Notes: generated by a model from the letters alone, not told the origin. Shown: positions 17,398 to 27,595, counted from the stretch's first letter. The stretch is DNA of 64,000 bases from an uncultured Peptostreptococcaceae bacterium (GCA_944383455.1 CALWPP010000002.1:1-64000); one strand, 5' to 3'. Translations and numbers: made by a program.

Positions 17398-18333
17398 ATG
17401 ATTGCATATTATAAAACAATAAATAATAAACTAACTAAATTAGAGTCATTTGAAAGTGGATGTTGGGTTAATTTAACATCACCTACTATTAAAGAAATAA
17501 ACTTTATCTCAGATTTATTAAATATAGATATAGATAGTATAAAATCAGCACTAGATGAAGAAGAACGCTCAAGAATAGATGTTGAAGAAAATCATACTCT
17601 TATACTTATTGATATTCCAATAGACGAGAGTGACGATTCTTCTCTTCATTATAGTACAATTCCTCTTGGAATAATATTAACAAGTAATGCTATTTTAACA
17701 ATTTGTATAAATGAAACTAGAGTAATTAATGATTTTATAAAACATAATATAAAAGACTTTTTTACATTTATGAAAACTAGATTTGTTTTTCAAATACTAC
17801 ATAAAAATGCTAGTTATTATCTTTTTTACCTTAGAAAAATAAATAAGATGACTACAAGTATTGAAAAAGAGATATATTCATCTATGAGAAACAAACAACT
17901 AATACAACTTTTAGAACTTGAAAAATCTCTTATTTACTTTTCTACATCATTAAAATCAAATGAACTAGTTTTAAAAAAAATACTTAGAAGCCCAAGTATA
18001 AAAAAATATGAACAAGATGAAGATTTACTTGAGGATGTTATAATAGAAAATAAGCAAGCAGTTGAAATGGCAAAAATATATGGAGATATATTAAGTAGAA
18101 TAATGGATGCATTTAGTGCTATAATTAGTAATAATCAAAATAGAGTTATGCAGTTTCTAACATCTATAACTTTAATAACAACTATTCCAACTATAATATC
18201 TGGTGTATTCGGTATGAATGTTGGAGGAGTTCCATTTTTTGATAACGCAAATGGCTTTTGGTATATAAATTTAATTATTAGTGTAATTTGTCTTATAATA
18301 ACTCTTTTTATGTTTAGAAACAAACTTTTATAG
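17398..18333 (+). CDS. corA: CorA-type magnesium/divalent cation channel
   Basis: 311 residues. Large N-terminal cytoplasmic alpha/beta domain and long stalk helix (about 1-245), then two C-terminal membrane segments. The signature GMN follows the first (GVFGMNVGG), where it forms the pore mouth; last residues are basic (RNKLL). Pentameric Mg2+ (or Co2+/Ni2+) uptake channel of the cytoplasmic membrane. Monocistronic; no M-box-like leader is apparent in the 200 bp upstream. Confidence 0.92.
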   Translation: MIAYYKTINNKLTKLESFESGCWVNLTSPTIKEINFISDLLNIDIDSIKSALDEEERSRIDVEENHTLILIDIPIDESDDSSLHYSTIPLGIILTSNAILTICINETRVINDFIKHNIKDFFTFMKTRFVFQILHKNASYYLFYLRKINKMTTSIEKEIYSSMRNKQLIQLLELEKSLIYFSTSLKSNELVLKKILRSPSIKKYEQDEDLLEDVIIENKQAVEMAKIYGDILSRIMDAFSAIISNNQNRVMQFLTSITLITTIPTIISGVFGMNVGGVPFFDNANGFWYINLIISVICLIITLFMFRNKLL

Positions 18334-18352
18334 GGGATATTCCCCTATAAAA
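18327..18352. terminator. Bidirectional terminator
   Basis: TTTTATAGGGGA / TAT / TCCCCTATAAAA between corA and the convergent Sel1-repeat gene. Confidence 0.8.
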
Positions 18353-20189
18353 CAATCATTGTCTGTTTTTTTCTTTCATACATATTTTCCAAATCTTCAT
18401 CTATATCTAATATATAATAAGGAACATATTTTTCCTTAGTTTTTATATCTTTTATAAGTTTAAAACTAGGAAGTAAAACATTTTGTGTATCTATATCTTT
18501 AATAGGAAACTGATTTAAAATACTTATACTATCTTCAATATCTTCTTTTGCTAACTTTTTAAATATTGATTCGCTTTTTTTCATATAAATATATGCAAGC
18601 ATATATTCACATTTTTTACAATCAAGGCTCACTCCTTCTTTAAAATACTTTTTAGCTTCATCATAATCATTAATTTCTAAACTTAAAAGACCTAAATTGT
18701 ATATTGATTCAATACATTTGTTATCCCTTGCTTTTTCATACCAGTATTTAGCATTGTCATACTCTTTGTAGTGAATGTGATAAATTATTCCCATCATACA
18801 TTGGCAATAAATACTTCCCTCATTAGCTCCAGAAACAAACATATTTTTAGCATCAAAGTACTCTTTGTCATCAAAATAATACTTACCTAAATATATTTGA
18901 GAATTTATATGATTATTTTCACTAGCTAACTTAAAATATTCATTTGCAGTATAGTTTTTACCTAGATTATAAAATATACAGCCTATTTTATAAGAAGAAT
19001 GATAATCTCCATTATTACAAGCCTTTTGATACCAATCAACAGCTTTTTCATAATCTTTTTCATCTTCATATATATTTCCAAGCTTTATTTGAGCAGAAAC
19101 TGAATTTTTATTTTTTAAGTAGTAGAATATAGCTCTCTCTTTTTGTCCTAAATTATAATATAAATCTCCCAAATTCTCAAAAGAAACATTAATATACTCT
19201 GATGCTTCTTCATAGTATTTTATAGCTTCTTCGTAATTTTCTTCCTCAAAATATATGCTAGCTAAATTATTTATTGATTCTTTTATATCAATACTCATCA
19301 GATAATATCTCTTTGCTTTATCTATTTTATTTTCTTTATTATAGAGATTTGCTAGTCTAAATTTGGATAAATTATGGTTATTATTTATTGCTTTTTCATA
19401 GTATTTTATTGCATTTTGTATATCTCCTGTTAACTCATATATATATGCTAATCTATACTGAGAATTTATATGATTTTTTTCTGCACTTTTTAGGTAATAT
19501 TTTTTACACTCGTCGTACTCTTTTTTTAGTTCCATAATTAATCCCAGATTAAAACAAGCATTTTCATATCCCACTTTATATAAACTCTTATAAAGTTCTA
19601 TAGCTTCTTTTAAGTTTTTATTTTCATAATTTATTATAGCTAAGTTATATTTACAATTTATTTCGTCTAATTTAGCTCCTTTTTCATAAAAATCAGTAGC
19701 TTCATCTATCTTATCTAAATTTTCATAAAGAATTGCTAAATTAAAAAATGATTCCTCTAAATTTTCTTCTGAAGCTATTGTTAGCCACTTTTCACATCTA
19801 AAATAATCTTGTCTTTTAAAATGACATATAGCAAGATTATTTTGAGAATAAAGATGACCTTCTCTAGAAGCTTTTTCAAACCAGTATATCCCATACTCAT
19901 AAGAAAACTTTTCTAAATACATTTTTCCTATTTCATATGCAGACTCTATATTACCATTTTTAAATGATTTTTCATACCATCTCTCAGCTTCTGCATAGTT
20001 ATTTTTTTGTTTATATATACTACCTAATGAACTTTGAGCTTTTTCATAACCTAATTTAGCAGATAATATATACTGCTCTATCGCTAAATCTAATTTTCCT
20101 AACTTTTCTAAAAAAACTCCTTTAGTATAGTAAACCACATAATCAGATGATATATCTTTTATACTTTTTAAGTTAAATTTATTAGCCAA
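18345..20189 (-). CDS. Sel1/TPR-repeat protein
   Basis: 614 residues built from about 14-15 tandem helical repeats of 33-36 residues, with the Sel1-like pattern (A-x-x-x-Y-E-K-A, G-x-x-x-A, LG-x-x-Y) running from residue about 15 to 540. No signal peptide or membrane segment: a cytosolic superhelical scaffold for protein-protein contact. The last 60 residues are non-repeat. Starts 17 nt downstream of a 74-residue protein gene, likely co-transcribed. Partner unknown. Confidence 0.8.
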   Translation of the reverse strand: MANKFNLKSIKDISSDYVVYYTKGVFLEKLGKLDLAIEQYILSAKLGYEKAQSSLGSIYKQKNNYAEAERWYEKSFKNGNIESAYEIGKMYLEKFSYEYGIYWFEKASREGHLYSQNNLAICHFKRQDYFRCEKWLTIASEENLEESFFNLAILYENLDKIDEATDFYEKGAKLDEINCKYNLAIINYENKNLKEAIELYKSLYKVGYENACFNLGLIMELKKEYDECKKYYLKSAEKNHINSQYRLAYIYELTGDIQNAIKYYEKAINNNHNLSKFRLANLYNKENKIDKAKRYYLMSIDIKESINNLASIYFEEENYEEAIKYYEEASEYINVSFENLGDLYYNLGQKERAIFYYLKNKNSVSAQIKLGNIYEDEKDYEKAVDWYQKACNNGDYHSSYKIGCIFYNLGKNYTANEYFKLASENNHINSQIYLGKYYFDDKEYFDAKNMFVSGANEGSIYCQCMMGIIYHIHYKEYDNAKYWYEKARDNKCIESIYNLGLLSLEINDYDEAKKYFKEGVSLDCKKCEYMLAYIYMKKSESIFKKLAKEDIEDSISILNQFPIKDIDTQNVLLPSFKLIKDIKTKEKYVPYYILDIDEDLENMYERKKQTMIVL

Positions 20190-20206
20190 GTAACCACCAC
20201 CAAAAA

Positions 20207-20431
20207 TTATTTTAATGACTCTAAATCTATATATGCTTCTATTTGAGGAATATAAAGCATATTATTATCCTTTATATGAGTATTCCCAAACTCTTTTAAA
20301 TTACCATCTTTAATTATTTTATATTTTACAACTTCACTTTCATCAATTAATGCTTCAAATATACTTCCTTCATACTGTTTAAACTTAAAATCAAAATCAT
20401 TTCTTGTTAATTTTATAGAAACCTTCTTCAC
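20207..20431 (-). CDS. Small hypothetical protein upstream of the Sel1 gene
   Basis: 74 residues, hydrophilic, alternating charged/hydrophobic beta-like pattern, no cysteines and no signal. GGAGGTTTTTTGTG-type site before the start. Not recognised; its position makes it a possible partner of the Sel1-repeat protein. Confidence 0.6.
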   Translation of the reverse strand: MKKVSIKLTRNDFDFKFKQYEGSIFEALIDESEVVKYKIIKDGNLKEFGNTHIKDNNMLYIPQIEAYIDLESLK

Positions 20432-20477
20432 AAAAAACCTCCAAAATTTATTATATAACTATTATAGCATAAAAAAT

Positions 20478-20500
20478 AAAAAGCACTAAAAGTGCTTTTT
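20478..20500 (-). terminator. Terminator of the AI-2E-type permease gene
   Basis: AAAAAGCACT / AAA / AGTGCTTTTT immediately past the stop. Confidence 0.8.
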
Positions 20501-21656
20501 ACATATAATCATTAGTCTCAGTAGGTAATCCTTTTTCTTTTAGTTTTGATTCTACAATGTCTTTTATTACAGAGTAAGCTATTGCAAATAAAGGAACACC
20601 TATTATCATACCAACAAGTCCTAATATTTTTCCTGCTACTAATATAGAAAATAGTATCCAAAACGCTGATATCCCTATAGAATCTCCAAGTATTTTAGGT
20701 CCTATTATATTTCCATCTATTTGTTGAATAACAAATATTATAACTAAAAATACTAATGCCTTAACTGGAGATACAAACATTATTATAACAAATGCTGGTA
20801 TTGCACCAATGAATGGACCAAAAAATGGTATTATGTTAGTAATTCCTATTATAACAGATACAAGTAATGTATATGGCATTTTAAATACAGTAAGAACAAC
20901 AAAAGTTAAAACACCTATTATCGCTGAATCTATTATCTTTCCACTTAAAAAATCTCCAAATGTCTTATTACTTCTTCTTCCTAAGTTTACTAACATATCT
21001 GCACTATTTTTACTTAATAATGCATAAATAACTTTCTTACCAAGACCTATAAATTTTTCCTTTTCTATTAACATATAAATAGATACAATAATCCCTATAA
21101 CTATATTCCAAACACTAGAAGCTATACCAGTTAAGAAACTTCCTATCATTGGTAGTAAATTGGAAATTAGATTTGCAGCCATATCTATAAATTGTTTCCA
21201 TTGATTTAATGCTAAATCTAAATATTGTTTTTCAACATTTATAGTGCTTGATATCTCATTTATCATAATAGTTGCATTTTCTATAAATTTTGGTATATCA
21301 TTTGCAAGACCCATTATACTTTCTATAAGCTGTGGAAAAACAAATAACATAAATAAATAAAGTGTAAAACCACCAATTAAATAAGTAATAACTAATGATA
21401 TAGCTCTTTTTGTCTTTTTATTTTTTATTTTTTCATCAGTTATTAATTTCTTTTCTAAAAATACTAATATAAAATTTAGTAAATATGCTATTACAAACCC
21501 TATAACAAACGGCTGTAATGTAGTTGATAAAATACTAAATACTTCTATAATTTTGTTAGCTTCCTTTATAAGTCCAGCAAAAATTATACTCAAAGAAATA
21601 ACAATAAAAGAGTATACAGAAATAGTTGTATACTTTCTATTCCATTCTATTTTCAT
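20499..21656 (-). CDS. AI-2E family transporter (PerM/YhhT type)
   Basis: 385 residues with about eight hydrophobic segments, a conserved central GxxxP/FFGPFIGAIPA segment and the family's QQIDGNIIGPKILGDSIG motif near the C-terminus. Members range from quorum-signal exporters to Na+/H+ antiporters, so substrate is open. GGAGGGA-type site before the ATG. Monocistronic. Confidence 0.85.
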   Translation of the reverse strand: MKIEWNRKYTTISVYSFIVISLSIIFAGLIKEANKIIEVFSILSTTLQPFVIGFVIAYLLNFILVFLEKKLITDEKIKNKKTKRAISLVITYLIGGFTLYLFMLFVFPQLIESIMGLANDIPKFIENATIMINEISSTINVEKQYLDLALNQWKQFIDMAANLISNLLPMIGSFLTGIASSVWNIVIGIIVSIYMLIEKEKFIGLGKKVIYALLSKNSADMLVNLGRRSNKTFGDFLSGKIIDSAIIGVLTFVVLTVFKMPYTLLVSVIIGITNIIPFFGPFIGAIPAFVIIMFVSPVKALVFLVIIFVIQQIDGNIIGPKILGDSIGISAFWILFSILVAGKILGLVGMIIGVPLFAIAYSVIKDIVESKLKEKGLPTETNDYM

Positions 21657-21751
21657 TGTCCCTCCTAATTAAAATAAAATTTATAACTTTATTAATATAT
21701 CATATTAAAAAAACATTGTCATCATTTTCAATGTGAAGATATATTCATAAA

Positions 21752-22351
21752 CTAAAAAAATGCTTTTTCTCCTAATTTTTCAAACATTTTAAGAACTAAA
21801 TATACTTTCATATCAATTTTTTCATCAGACTCTATTATATTTTTTACTTCATCTTGTGAAATTAAAATAGCTTCTATTTCTTCATCATCTTCTAAATATT
21901 TATCACTTATTTCACCACTACATATTCCACAAACTAAGATTACTGATTCATCTGTCATACCAGGTGAAATATAGTATTTTTTATGTACTTTTTTGATTTC
22001 AACTAAATCAAGTCCTGTTTCTTCTTTTAATTCCCTTTTTGACGCTTCTTTTATATCTTCATTATTATCAATAATTCCTGCAGGTAGTTCGTATATAAAT
22101 CCATTAACTGGAACTCTATACTGTCTAAGTAAAACTAACTTATTAGTTTCTTTATGTATAGCGATTAAAACTACTGCATCTGGTTTATCTTCTTTATTTT
22201 CTAGGTATATTTTTTTTAACTCTTCTTCTGATTTTCTTGATGAAACCATCCAATGTCTTTTAGAACCAACCTTATTTTCAAATTCAACATCATACAAACT
22301 AATAAATTTTGTATTTGAAATATTACTTACATTTTTTATTTTTGTTTTCAT
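21752..22351 (-). CDS. NUDIX hydrolase (ADP-ribose pyrophosphatase type)
   Basis: 199 residues. Full Nudix box (GIIDNNEDIKEASKRELKEE plus TGL) in the middle, preceded by the LRQYRVPVN and YELPAG segments typical of ADP-ribose pyrophosphatases. Hydrolyses a nucleoside diphosphate linked to X, probably ADP-ribose. Terminator of the neighbouring deacetylase gene lies upstream. Confidence 0.85.
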   Translation of the reverse strand: MKTKIKNVSNISNTKFISLYDVEFENKVGSKRHWMVSSRKSEEELKKIYLENKEDKPDAVVLIAIHKETNKLVLLRQYRVPVNGFIYELPAGIIDNNEDIKEASKRELKEETGLDLVEIKKVHKKYYISPGMTDESVILVCGICSGEISDKYLEDDEEIEAILISQDEVKNIIESDEKIDMKVYLVLKMFEKLGEKAFF

Positions 22352-22377
22352 TTTATTATCCTTTCCGAAAATATTCT

Positions 22378-22405
22378 AAAAGGTTATCTAAAAGATAACC
22401 TTTTT
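22378..22405 (-). terminator. Terminator of the polysaccharide deacetylase gene
   Basis: AAAAGGTTATCT / AAA / AGATAACCTTTTT after the stop at 22410. Confidence 0.8.
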
Positions 22406-22409
22406 AAAA

Positions 22410-23360
22410 TTAAGATAGAGTTTTGAATTGATAACCATTATCTTTAAAATATTTTATTATTTGATTAAGAGCTTTAGCAGTTTCCTCTTTACCGTATGTG
22501 TCATGCATAAGTAAAACAACCATTTCTTTACCCTTTGATGTTTCTATAGCATTTTGAACTAACTCATCGGCAGTTTTCTTTTTACCCTCAGCATCCCTAT
22601 TTAATGCATTCCAATCTATTGATGCCATATTATTTTCTTTTAAGTATTCTTTAAGAGGCTCCATCTCTTTCCAAGACATCATACCACCAGGAACTCTTAT
22701 AACTCTAGTTGAAAAATAAGGACCTAAAATTTCTTTTAATAATTCATCTGTCTTTTTAAAATCTTCTAAAAAATTATCCAAATTTAATACTCTTCCTGGA
22801 TATAAGTACTTATAATCGTGGCTATAAGAATGATTTGCTATTGCATTTCCTTCATCAAAAGCCCTTTTAACTAAATTTATAGCTTCTTCTCCTCCTCGTT
22901 CTATATTAGAACCAGTTACAAAAAAAGTAGCTTTAACATCATTTTCTTTTAATGTATCTAAAATTTTTGGAGTTACAGTAGTTGATGCACCATCATCAAA
23001 AGTTAAAAAAACTACTTTTTCTCCGTTATTAGAATAATCATAATTTGCTAACTTTTCCTGAACTTTAACAGCATCATAAGTATAAGCTTTTGCTTCGTGA
23101 TTTACACCAACCATTCTTTTTCTTGCTTCTTCTTCTTCTTTTCTTTTTCTTTCTTCCTCAAGCATTTTAGCTCTTGCTTCATTTTGTTGTTGTATTTTTT
23201 CTTGCTTTTTTTCTTCGACATAATTAAAAGTTGCACTTACTACATTTACACATAAAAAAGATGCAATTAAAACAGATGATGCAATTATTACTTTTCTTTT
23301 TATTTTAAATTTTTTCTTTTTAATATTTTTAGAACTAAAATCAATTTTACTTTTAGGCAT
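22410..23360 (-). CDS. Membrane-anchored polysaccharide deacetylase
   Basis: 316 residues: basic cytoplasmic N-terminus, one membrane segment (about 25-45), a charged Lys/Glu linker (50-80), then a NodB domain (about 110-310) with FDDG (motif 1 metal/base aspartates) and NHSYSH (motif 2 metal histidines), and a C-terminal LLMHD segment. Extracellular N-deacetylation of cell-wall glycan, probably peptidoglycan, which protects against lysozyme. Monocistronic. Confidence 0.87.
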   Translation of the reverse strand: MPKSKIDFSSKNIKKKKFKIKRKVIIASSVLIASFLCVNVVSATFNYVEEKKQEKIQQQNEARAKMLEEERKRKEEEEARKRMVGVNHEAKAYTYDAVKVQEKLANYDYSNNGEKVVFLTFDDGASTTVTPKILDTLKENDVKATFFVTGSNIERGGEEAINLVKRAFDEGNAIANHSYSHDYKYLYPGRVLNLDNFLEDFKKTDELLKEILGPYFSTRVIRVPGGMMSWKEMEPLKEYLKENNMASIDWNALNRDAEGKKKTADELVQNAIETSKGKEMVVLLMHDTYGKEETAKALNQIIKYFKDNGYQFKTLS

Positions 23361-23455
23361 AAAATCCCCCTCTTTTGTCGGTTTTTGTTGTTAATAATTT
23401 AATTATAATATTTTCTTTTATAAAAATCTACACTTAAAATATTACAATTTAATTT

Positions 23456-24049
23456 CTAAATATGTAGTGATTTTTTTGCTAATTTATCAGCATAATCATT
23501 ATAATAATCTCCACTATGAGACTTTACTTTAATAAAGTTTACCTTAAGATTTGACTTTATTTTCTCATAAAACATTTTATAATTTTTAGTTCCACTTTTG
23601 TTAGCTTTCCATTCACCAGTACACCATTTTTTTATTCCTTCATAGTCAAAATATAAATCAAGTTCATCTATACTATTTTCAATACAATAATTCATCGCAA
23701 ACATAGCTCCTTCAATTTCTCCAGCTACATTTCTCATTGAAATCATCTCATTATTCTTTCCTTTTTTACTAAATTCATCTATTATATTATCATCTTTTAA
23801 TATTACTACACCAAAACCATATGTTTTCAGGGTGTTGTCATAACTTCCATCAACATATGCTTTTATTATGTTATTATTTTGATAATTTTTATTTTGTTTT
23901 ATACCTAAATATTCATTTGCTTCTTCTAAAGTTTCAAAACTTTTATATTCACAATTAGAAAATTTATCAACTTGTTTTTTGCATTCTTCCCAAATGTAGT
24001 ATATTCCATTTTTTCTTCCATTTTTTACAGCATAATACTTTGTTTTCAA
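23456..24049 (-). CDS. rnhA: Ribonuclease H with viroplasmin domain
   Basis: 197 residues. N-terminal viroplasmin-like domain (KYYAVKNGRKNGIY, about 3-50) that binds RNA-DNA hybrids, then an RNase H1 fold (about 60-195) with the acidic catalytic residues in AYVDGSY, AGEIEGA, LYFDYEG and NDYADKLA. Cleaves RNA in hybrids such as R-loops. Own promoter region, no operon partners. Confidence 0.92.
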   Translation of the reverse strand: MKTKYYAVKNGRKNGIYYIWEECKKQVDKFSNCEYKSFETLEEANEYLGIKQNKNYQNNNIIKAYVDGSYDNTLKTYGFGVVILKDDNIIDEFSKKGKNNEMISMRNVAGEIEGAMFAMNYCIENSIDELDLYFDYEGIKKWCTGEWKANKSGTKNYKMFYEKIKSNLKVNFIKVKSHSGDYYNDYADKLAKKSLHI

Positions 24050-24179
24050 ATAATCACTTCCTTACTAACAATTTTACCATAATTTGTTCTATTTATTTAA
24101 ACATTTATTAATTTTGTAATGTTATATTTTAACTTTTTATTGGCATACTAAAATTAAATAAATTGAAAGGAGACTTTTT

Positions 24180-25043
24180 ATGAAAAAAGCAACTATAGGA
24201 TTACTTTTATTTGCAACAACAATTTCAACTGGTTGTACTGCTATGAATAAAGATAAAGCAACAATAGACAACACTATAGAAAGAGCTTCTAATGAAGTTG
24301 ATAAACTTATTAATGCAGGATATAAAGATGTACAAAATGGATTTGGTGTTCCTTATTCATCAATTTACTATATTAATTCTGATTATTTAAATGGTAAAAA
24401 TATAAACTATATAACAGAAAATGATATAAAAAATAGTGTAAATGCACTTGCTACTTATAAACATCCAAGAGAAAAAGATAAGTACTTACATGTGTATTTT
24501 GAAAATGGTATAGTTAAAAATGCTACCACTGATAAGTACGATATTTTTACTGATGAAAAAATAGTTCCTAAAGACAAAGTATCTAATATAGATTATAAAC
24601 TACAATTTTTCAAAGGTCATGGAGCTATATTTAAAAATAAATTTAATATAAATGATGCTAGAAAAATGTTTAACAACAAAAATATATCTGACTTTAATAA
24701 ATATTATAATACTGATAATTCAAACTTTATAGCTACTAATACGAAAGATGATTCAAAGCTTTACTTTTATAATTTAGTTAATTTTGATCCAAACAAAGTT
24801 GATGAATTAAACAAAAAATTAAATGATAATTCTCAAACTGTTGTTAAACCAGAACTAGCTATTATAAATCCAGTAAATAATAATATAACTTATGTAAATG
24901 AAATTGATGGTGATAATTTATCAGATTATTCTAGATTATCTTTAGCTGTTAAAACTGATGAAAATAATAATATAAAATGGATAAAAATATTAAATAAAGA
25001 AGATAACTATATTCTTCTTAAAAAATCTTTTGGTCTTAAATAA
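24180..25043 (+). CDS. Hypothetical lipoprotein
   Basis: 287 residues. Clear signal-II peptide: basic start, hydrophobic core and STGC with C19, so exported and lipid-anchored. The rest is hydrophilic, rich in Asn/Asp/Lys/Tyr, with no cysteine and no recognised domain. AAAGGAG ends 7 nt before the ATG. It is followed 37 nt later by the PdaA-type gene on the same strand. Confidence 0.7.
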   Translation: MKKATIGLLLFATTISTGCTAMNKDKATIDNTIERASNEVDKLINAGYKDVQNGFGVPYSSIYYINSDYLNGKNINYITENDIKNSVNALATYKHPREKDKYLHVYFENGIVKNATTDKYDIFTDEKIVPKDKVSNIDYKLQFFKGHGAIFKNKFNINDARKMFNNKNISDFNKYYNTDNSNFIATNTKDDSKLYFYNLVNFDPNKVDELNKKLNDNSQTVVKPELAIINPVNNNITYVNEIDGDNLSDYSRLSLAVKTDENNNIKWIKILNKEDNYILLKKSFGLK

Positions 25044-25080
25044 ATTTTTATAATTACTAAAATTATTCATATAGTATAAA

Positions 25081-25932
25081 ATGAAATCTAACAATTATTT
25101 TAAAATCGCAGTTTTATTAACAGTTATAGTTTTATTTGCTACTACCAATATATATATATTTAAAAAATCTTCAAATAATATATCAAGAAAATCTCCATAT
25201 ACAAATGAGTATAATTGGTATTTCAATCCAAGAAGTGATGGTAAACAACCAGAACCAATAAAGGAGGCACATTTTTTTAAAGATTATGACTCTTATTATG
25301 TTGGTAATCCTGATGAAAAAGTTATTTACTTAACTTTTGATGCAGGGTATGAAAATGGAACTGCTAATAGTATATTAGATACTTTAAAAAAACATAATGT
25401 ACCAGCTCACTTTTTTGTGGTAAAAAGCTATATAAAAGATAACCCTGATATAATAAAAAGAATGGTAAATGAAGGGCATCTAGTTTGTAATCACTCAAAA
25501 AGTCATATATCTATGGCTAGTATAGATGATGCTGAGAAGTTCAAAGAAGAAATTTTAAGCGTTGAAAAAGAATTTGAAAAAGTTACAGGAAAAAAAATGC
25601 CAAAGTACTTTAGACCTCCAATGGGAAAATTTAGTGAACAATCACTAAAATTGACTCAAGATTTGGGATATAAATCTATATTTTGGAGTTTTGCTTATGT
25701 AGATTGGTTCAATGACAATCAACCAACCCACGAGTATGCAAAAGAAAAAATATTTAGTAGAACTCATCCTGGTGCAATAGTTTTACTTCATCCAAATTCA
25801 AAAACTAATACTGAAATATTAGATGAAGTTATAACTCATTGGAAAAATGAAGGATACAAAATAAAATCATTAGATTATTTAACTAACAAAAATTCAACTA
25901 ATGAAAAAAATAATATAATAATTTCAGATTAA
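25081..25932 (+). CDS. pdaA: PdaA-type polysaccharide deacetylase (delta-lactam biosynthetic)
   Basis: 283 residues. N-terminal membrane segment (about 8-27), then a NodB domain with TFDAGYENG in place of the usual FDDG, NHSKSH metal histidines and RPPMG: this variant is diagnostic of PdaA, which deacetylates muramic acid so that muramic-delta-lactam can form in spore cortex. That implies sporulation and a forespore sigma factor. No Shine-Dalgarno is visible before the ATG. A hairpin follows the stop. Confidence 0.85.
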   Translation: MKSNNYFKIAVLLTVIVLFATTNIYIFKKSSNNISRKSPYTNEYNWYFNPRSDGKQPEPIKEAHFFKDYDSYYVGNPDEKVIYLTFDAGYENGTANSILDTLKKHNVPAHFFVVKSYIKDNPDIIKRMVNEGHLVCNHSKSHISMASIDDAEKFKEEILSVEKEFEKVTGKKMPKYFRPPMGKFSEQSLKLTQDLGYKSIFWSFAYVDWFNDNQPTHEYAKEKIFSRTHPGAIVLLHPNSKTNTEILDEVITHWKNEGYKIKSLDYLTNKNSTNEKNNIIISD

Positions 25933-25953
25933 AGAGTGCTATTGCACTCTTTA
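25930..25953 (+). terminator. Hairpin terminator after pdaA
   Basis: AAAGAGTGC / TATT / GCACTCTTT followed by a short AT tract, only about 20 nt before the next start; possible partial terminator. Confidence 0.65.
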
Positions 25954-25971
25954 ATTTATAGAGGTGTTTAA

Positions 25972-27363
25972 GTGAAAATAAAAGTAATAATAACTTTACT
26001 GTTAGTATTTTTTTCTTACTATAAATTTAATGAAAATAACAAAATATTTTCTATATCAAAATCAAATGATAATACTCCTCCTAAAATAAACAGTACAATA
26101 CCAAAAAAATATGAAGAATATATTGTTTCAAGACCTACTATAAAAATAAATTATTCTGATGAAAGTGGAGTTGATAAATCTTCTATTAAGCTTTTTGTAA
26201 ACTACATAGATGTTACAAAATACTCAAAAATAACAAATAATTATATAGAGTATACTCCTAGAGAAAAGTTTAAAAAAGGAAATCAAATTATTAAGCTGCA
26301 AATATCTGATAATAAAAAAAATAAAGCATTTTTTGAGTGGTATTTCACTGTTGGAATACCTAATTATAATCACTACTATGGACTATTACATTCTCATACA
26401 AGTGCTAGTGATGGTAGTGGTAGTTTTTCTGATGCATATTTTATGGCAAGAGAAAAAGCAAACTTAGATTTTTTTGCTATTACTGAACATTCAGATTTAC
26501 TTGATAATAATTTAAATTGTAATATAGATGATGCATCTAAAAGCAAAAAATGGACAAACCTTTTAGAAAATAAAAACTGGTTTATGTCAAATGATAAGTT
26601 TATACCACTTAGTGGATTTGAGATGAGTTATAGATCTGATAAACAAAATCCTACTGGACACATTAACATATACAATTCAAAAGGATTTGTTTCATCTAAT
26701 AATCCTCATTTAACACTTGATAAATTTTATAAACTAATTTCAAAAAAAGAATACTTAATAGGACAATTTAATCACCCATCTAAAAAATTTGGTGATTTTG
26801 ATGAATTAAAATATAACAAAAGTGCAGATGATATTATTTCTCTTTTAGAAATATATAATGGATATATACCTAATAAAATAATAGAAAGTATTGATATGTA
26901 TCAACTCGCTTTAGATAATGGTTGGCACTTAGCTCCTACTTCTAATCAAGATAATCATAGAGTTGATTTTGGAGTTGCAAATGAATTTAGAACTGTGATT
27001 TTATCGACTAAATTGACAGAAGAATCTTTATTTGATGCACTTAAAAATATGAGAGTTTATGCTACTAACGATAAAAATATAAAAATAGATTACTATATAA
27101 ATAATCTTCCTATGGGATCAACTCTTAAAAATATCTCAAAACTTAATTTTTATATTAGTGTATTTGATAAAGATAAAAAAGATAAAATATCTAAAATAGA
27201 AGTAGTATCTAATAATGGAACTATAATTAAATCACAAAAATTTAACTCAAATATTGCAAAATTAGAATTCAAACTAAACACTAATAAAAATAAATTTTAT
27301 TATGTAAAAGTTTATCAAGATAATAATAAATTATCTGTAACAGCACCAATATGGATAAAGTAG
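25972..27363 (+). CDS. Exported CehA/McbA-family PHP metallohydrolase
   Basis: 463 residues from a GTG at 25972 with GAGGTG 5 nt upstream. N-terminal signal or anchor (2-16), an Ig-like/bacterial immunoglobulin-type domain (about 35-120), then a PHP metal-dependent phosphoesterase domain with HSHTSASDG (motif 1), ITEHSD, NHPS and TSNQDNH, ending in a beta domain. Likely extracellular phosphodiesterase or esterase; substrate unknown. Follows pdaA by 39 nt, same strand. Confidence 0.8.
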   Translation: MKIKVIITLLLVFFSYYKFNENNKIFSISKSNDNTPPKINSTIPKKYEEYIVSRPTIKINYSDESGVDKSSIKLFVNYIDVTKYSKITNNYIEYTPREKFKKGNQIIKLQISDNKKNKAFFEWYFTVGIPNYNHYYGLLHSHTSASDGSGSFSDAYFMAREKANLDFFAITEHSDLLDNNLNCNIDDASKSKKWTNLLENKNWFMSNDKFIPLSGFEMSYRSDKQNPTGHINIYNSKGFVSSNNPHLTLDKFYKLISKKEYLIGQFNHPSKKFGDFDELKYNKSADDIISLLEIYNGYIPNKIIESIDMYQLALDNGWHLAPTSNQDNHRVDFGVANEFRTVILSTKLTEESLFDALKNMRVYATNDKNIKIDYYINNLPMGSTLKNISKLNFYISVFDKDKKDKISKIEVVSNNGTIIKSQKFNSNIAKLEFKLNTNKNKFYYVKVYQDNNKLSVTAPIWIK

Positions 27364-27402
27364 TTTTTAGTCGTGTTTACTTGTATTTTAATTGATTCGT
27401 TA

Positions 27403-27507
27403 TGATAGTTAACTAATTAAAAATACTCAAAATCATACATATATGTTTTTAATTTTCAAAATTATTATTTACAAAAACTAGTATTTTCAAGTATATAAAT
27501 TTAACTA
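27403..27507. repeat. Palindromic element, copy 2
   Basis: Begins TGATAGTTAA and ends TTAACTA, with the inner stem AAAATACT / AGTATTTT. By hand alignment about 80 of 105 columns match copy 1 (11193-11294) with three gaps. Sits upstream of a likely promoter of the chemoreceptor gene. Confidence 0.65.
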
Positions 27508-27528
27508 AAAGTATGTATTAATCAATAA

Positions 27529-27557
27529 TTGTATTTAAATATATTATATGTTATAAT
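27529..27557 (+). promoter_or_regulatory. Likely promoter of the chemoreceptor gene
   Basis: TTGTAT (27529-27534), 17-bp spacer, TATAAT (27552-27557), then AAGGAG about 25 nt downstream and the ATG at 27596. Confidence 0.5.
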
Positions 27558-27595
27558 TTCTGCATATTACGACATTTTAAAATAAGGAGAAAACT

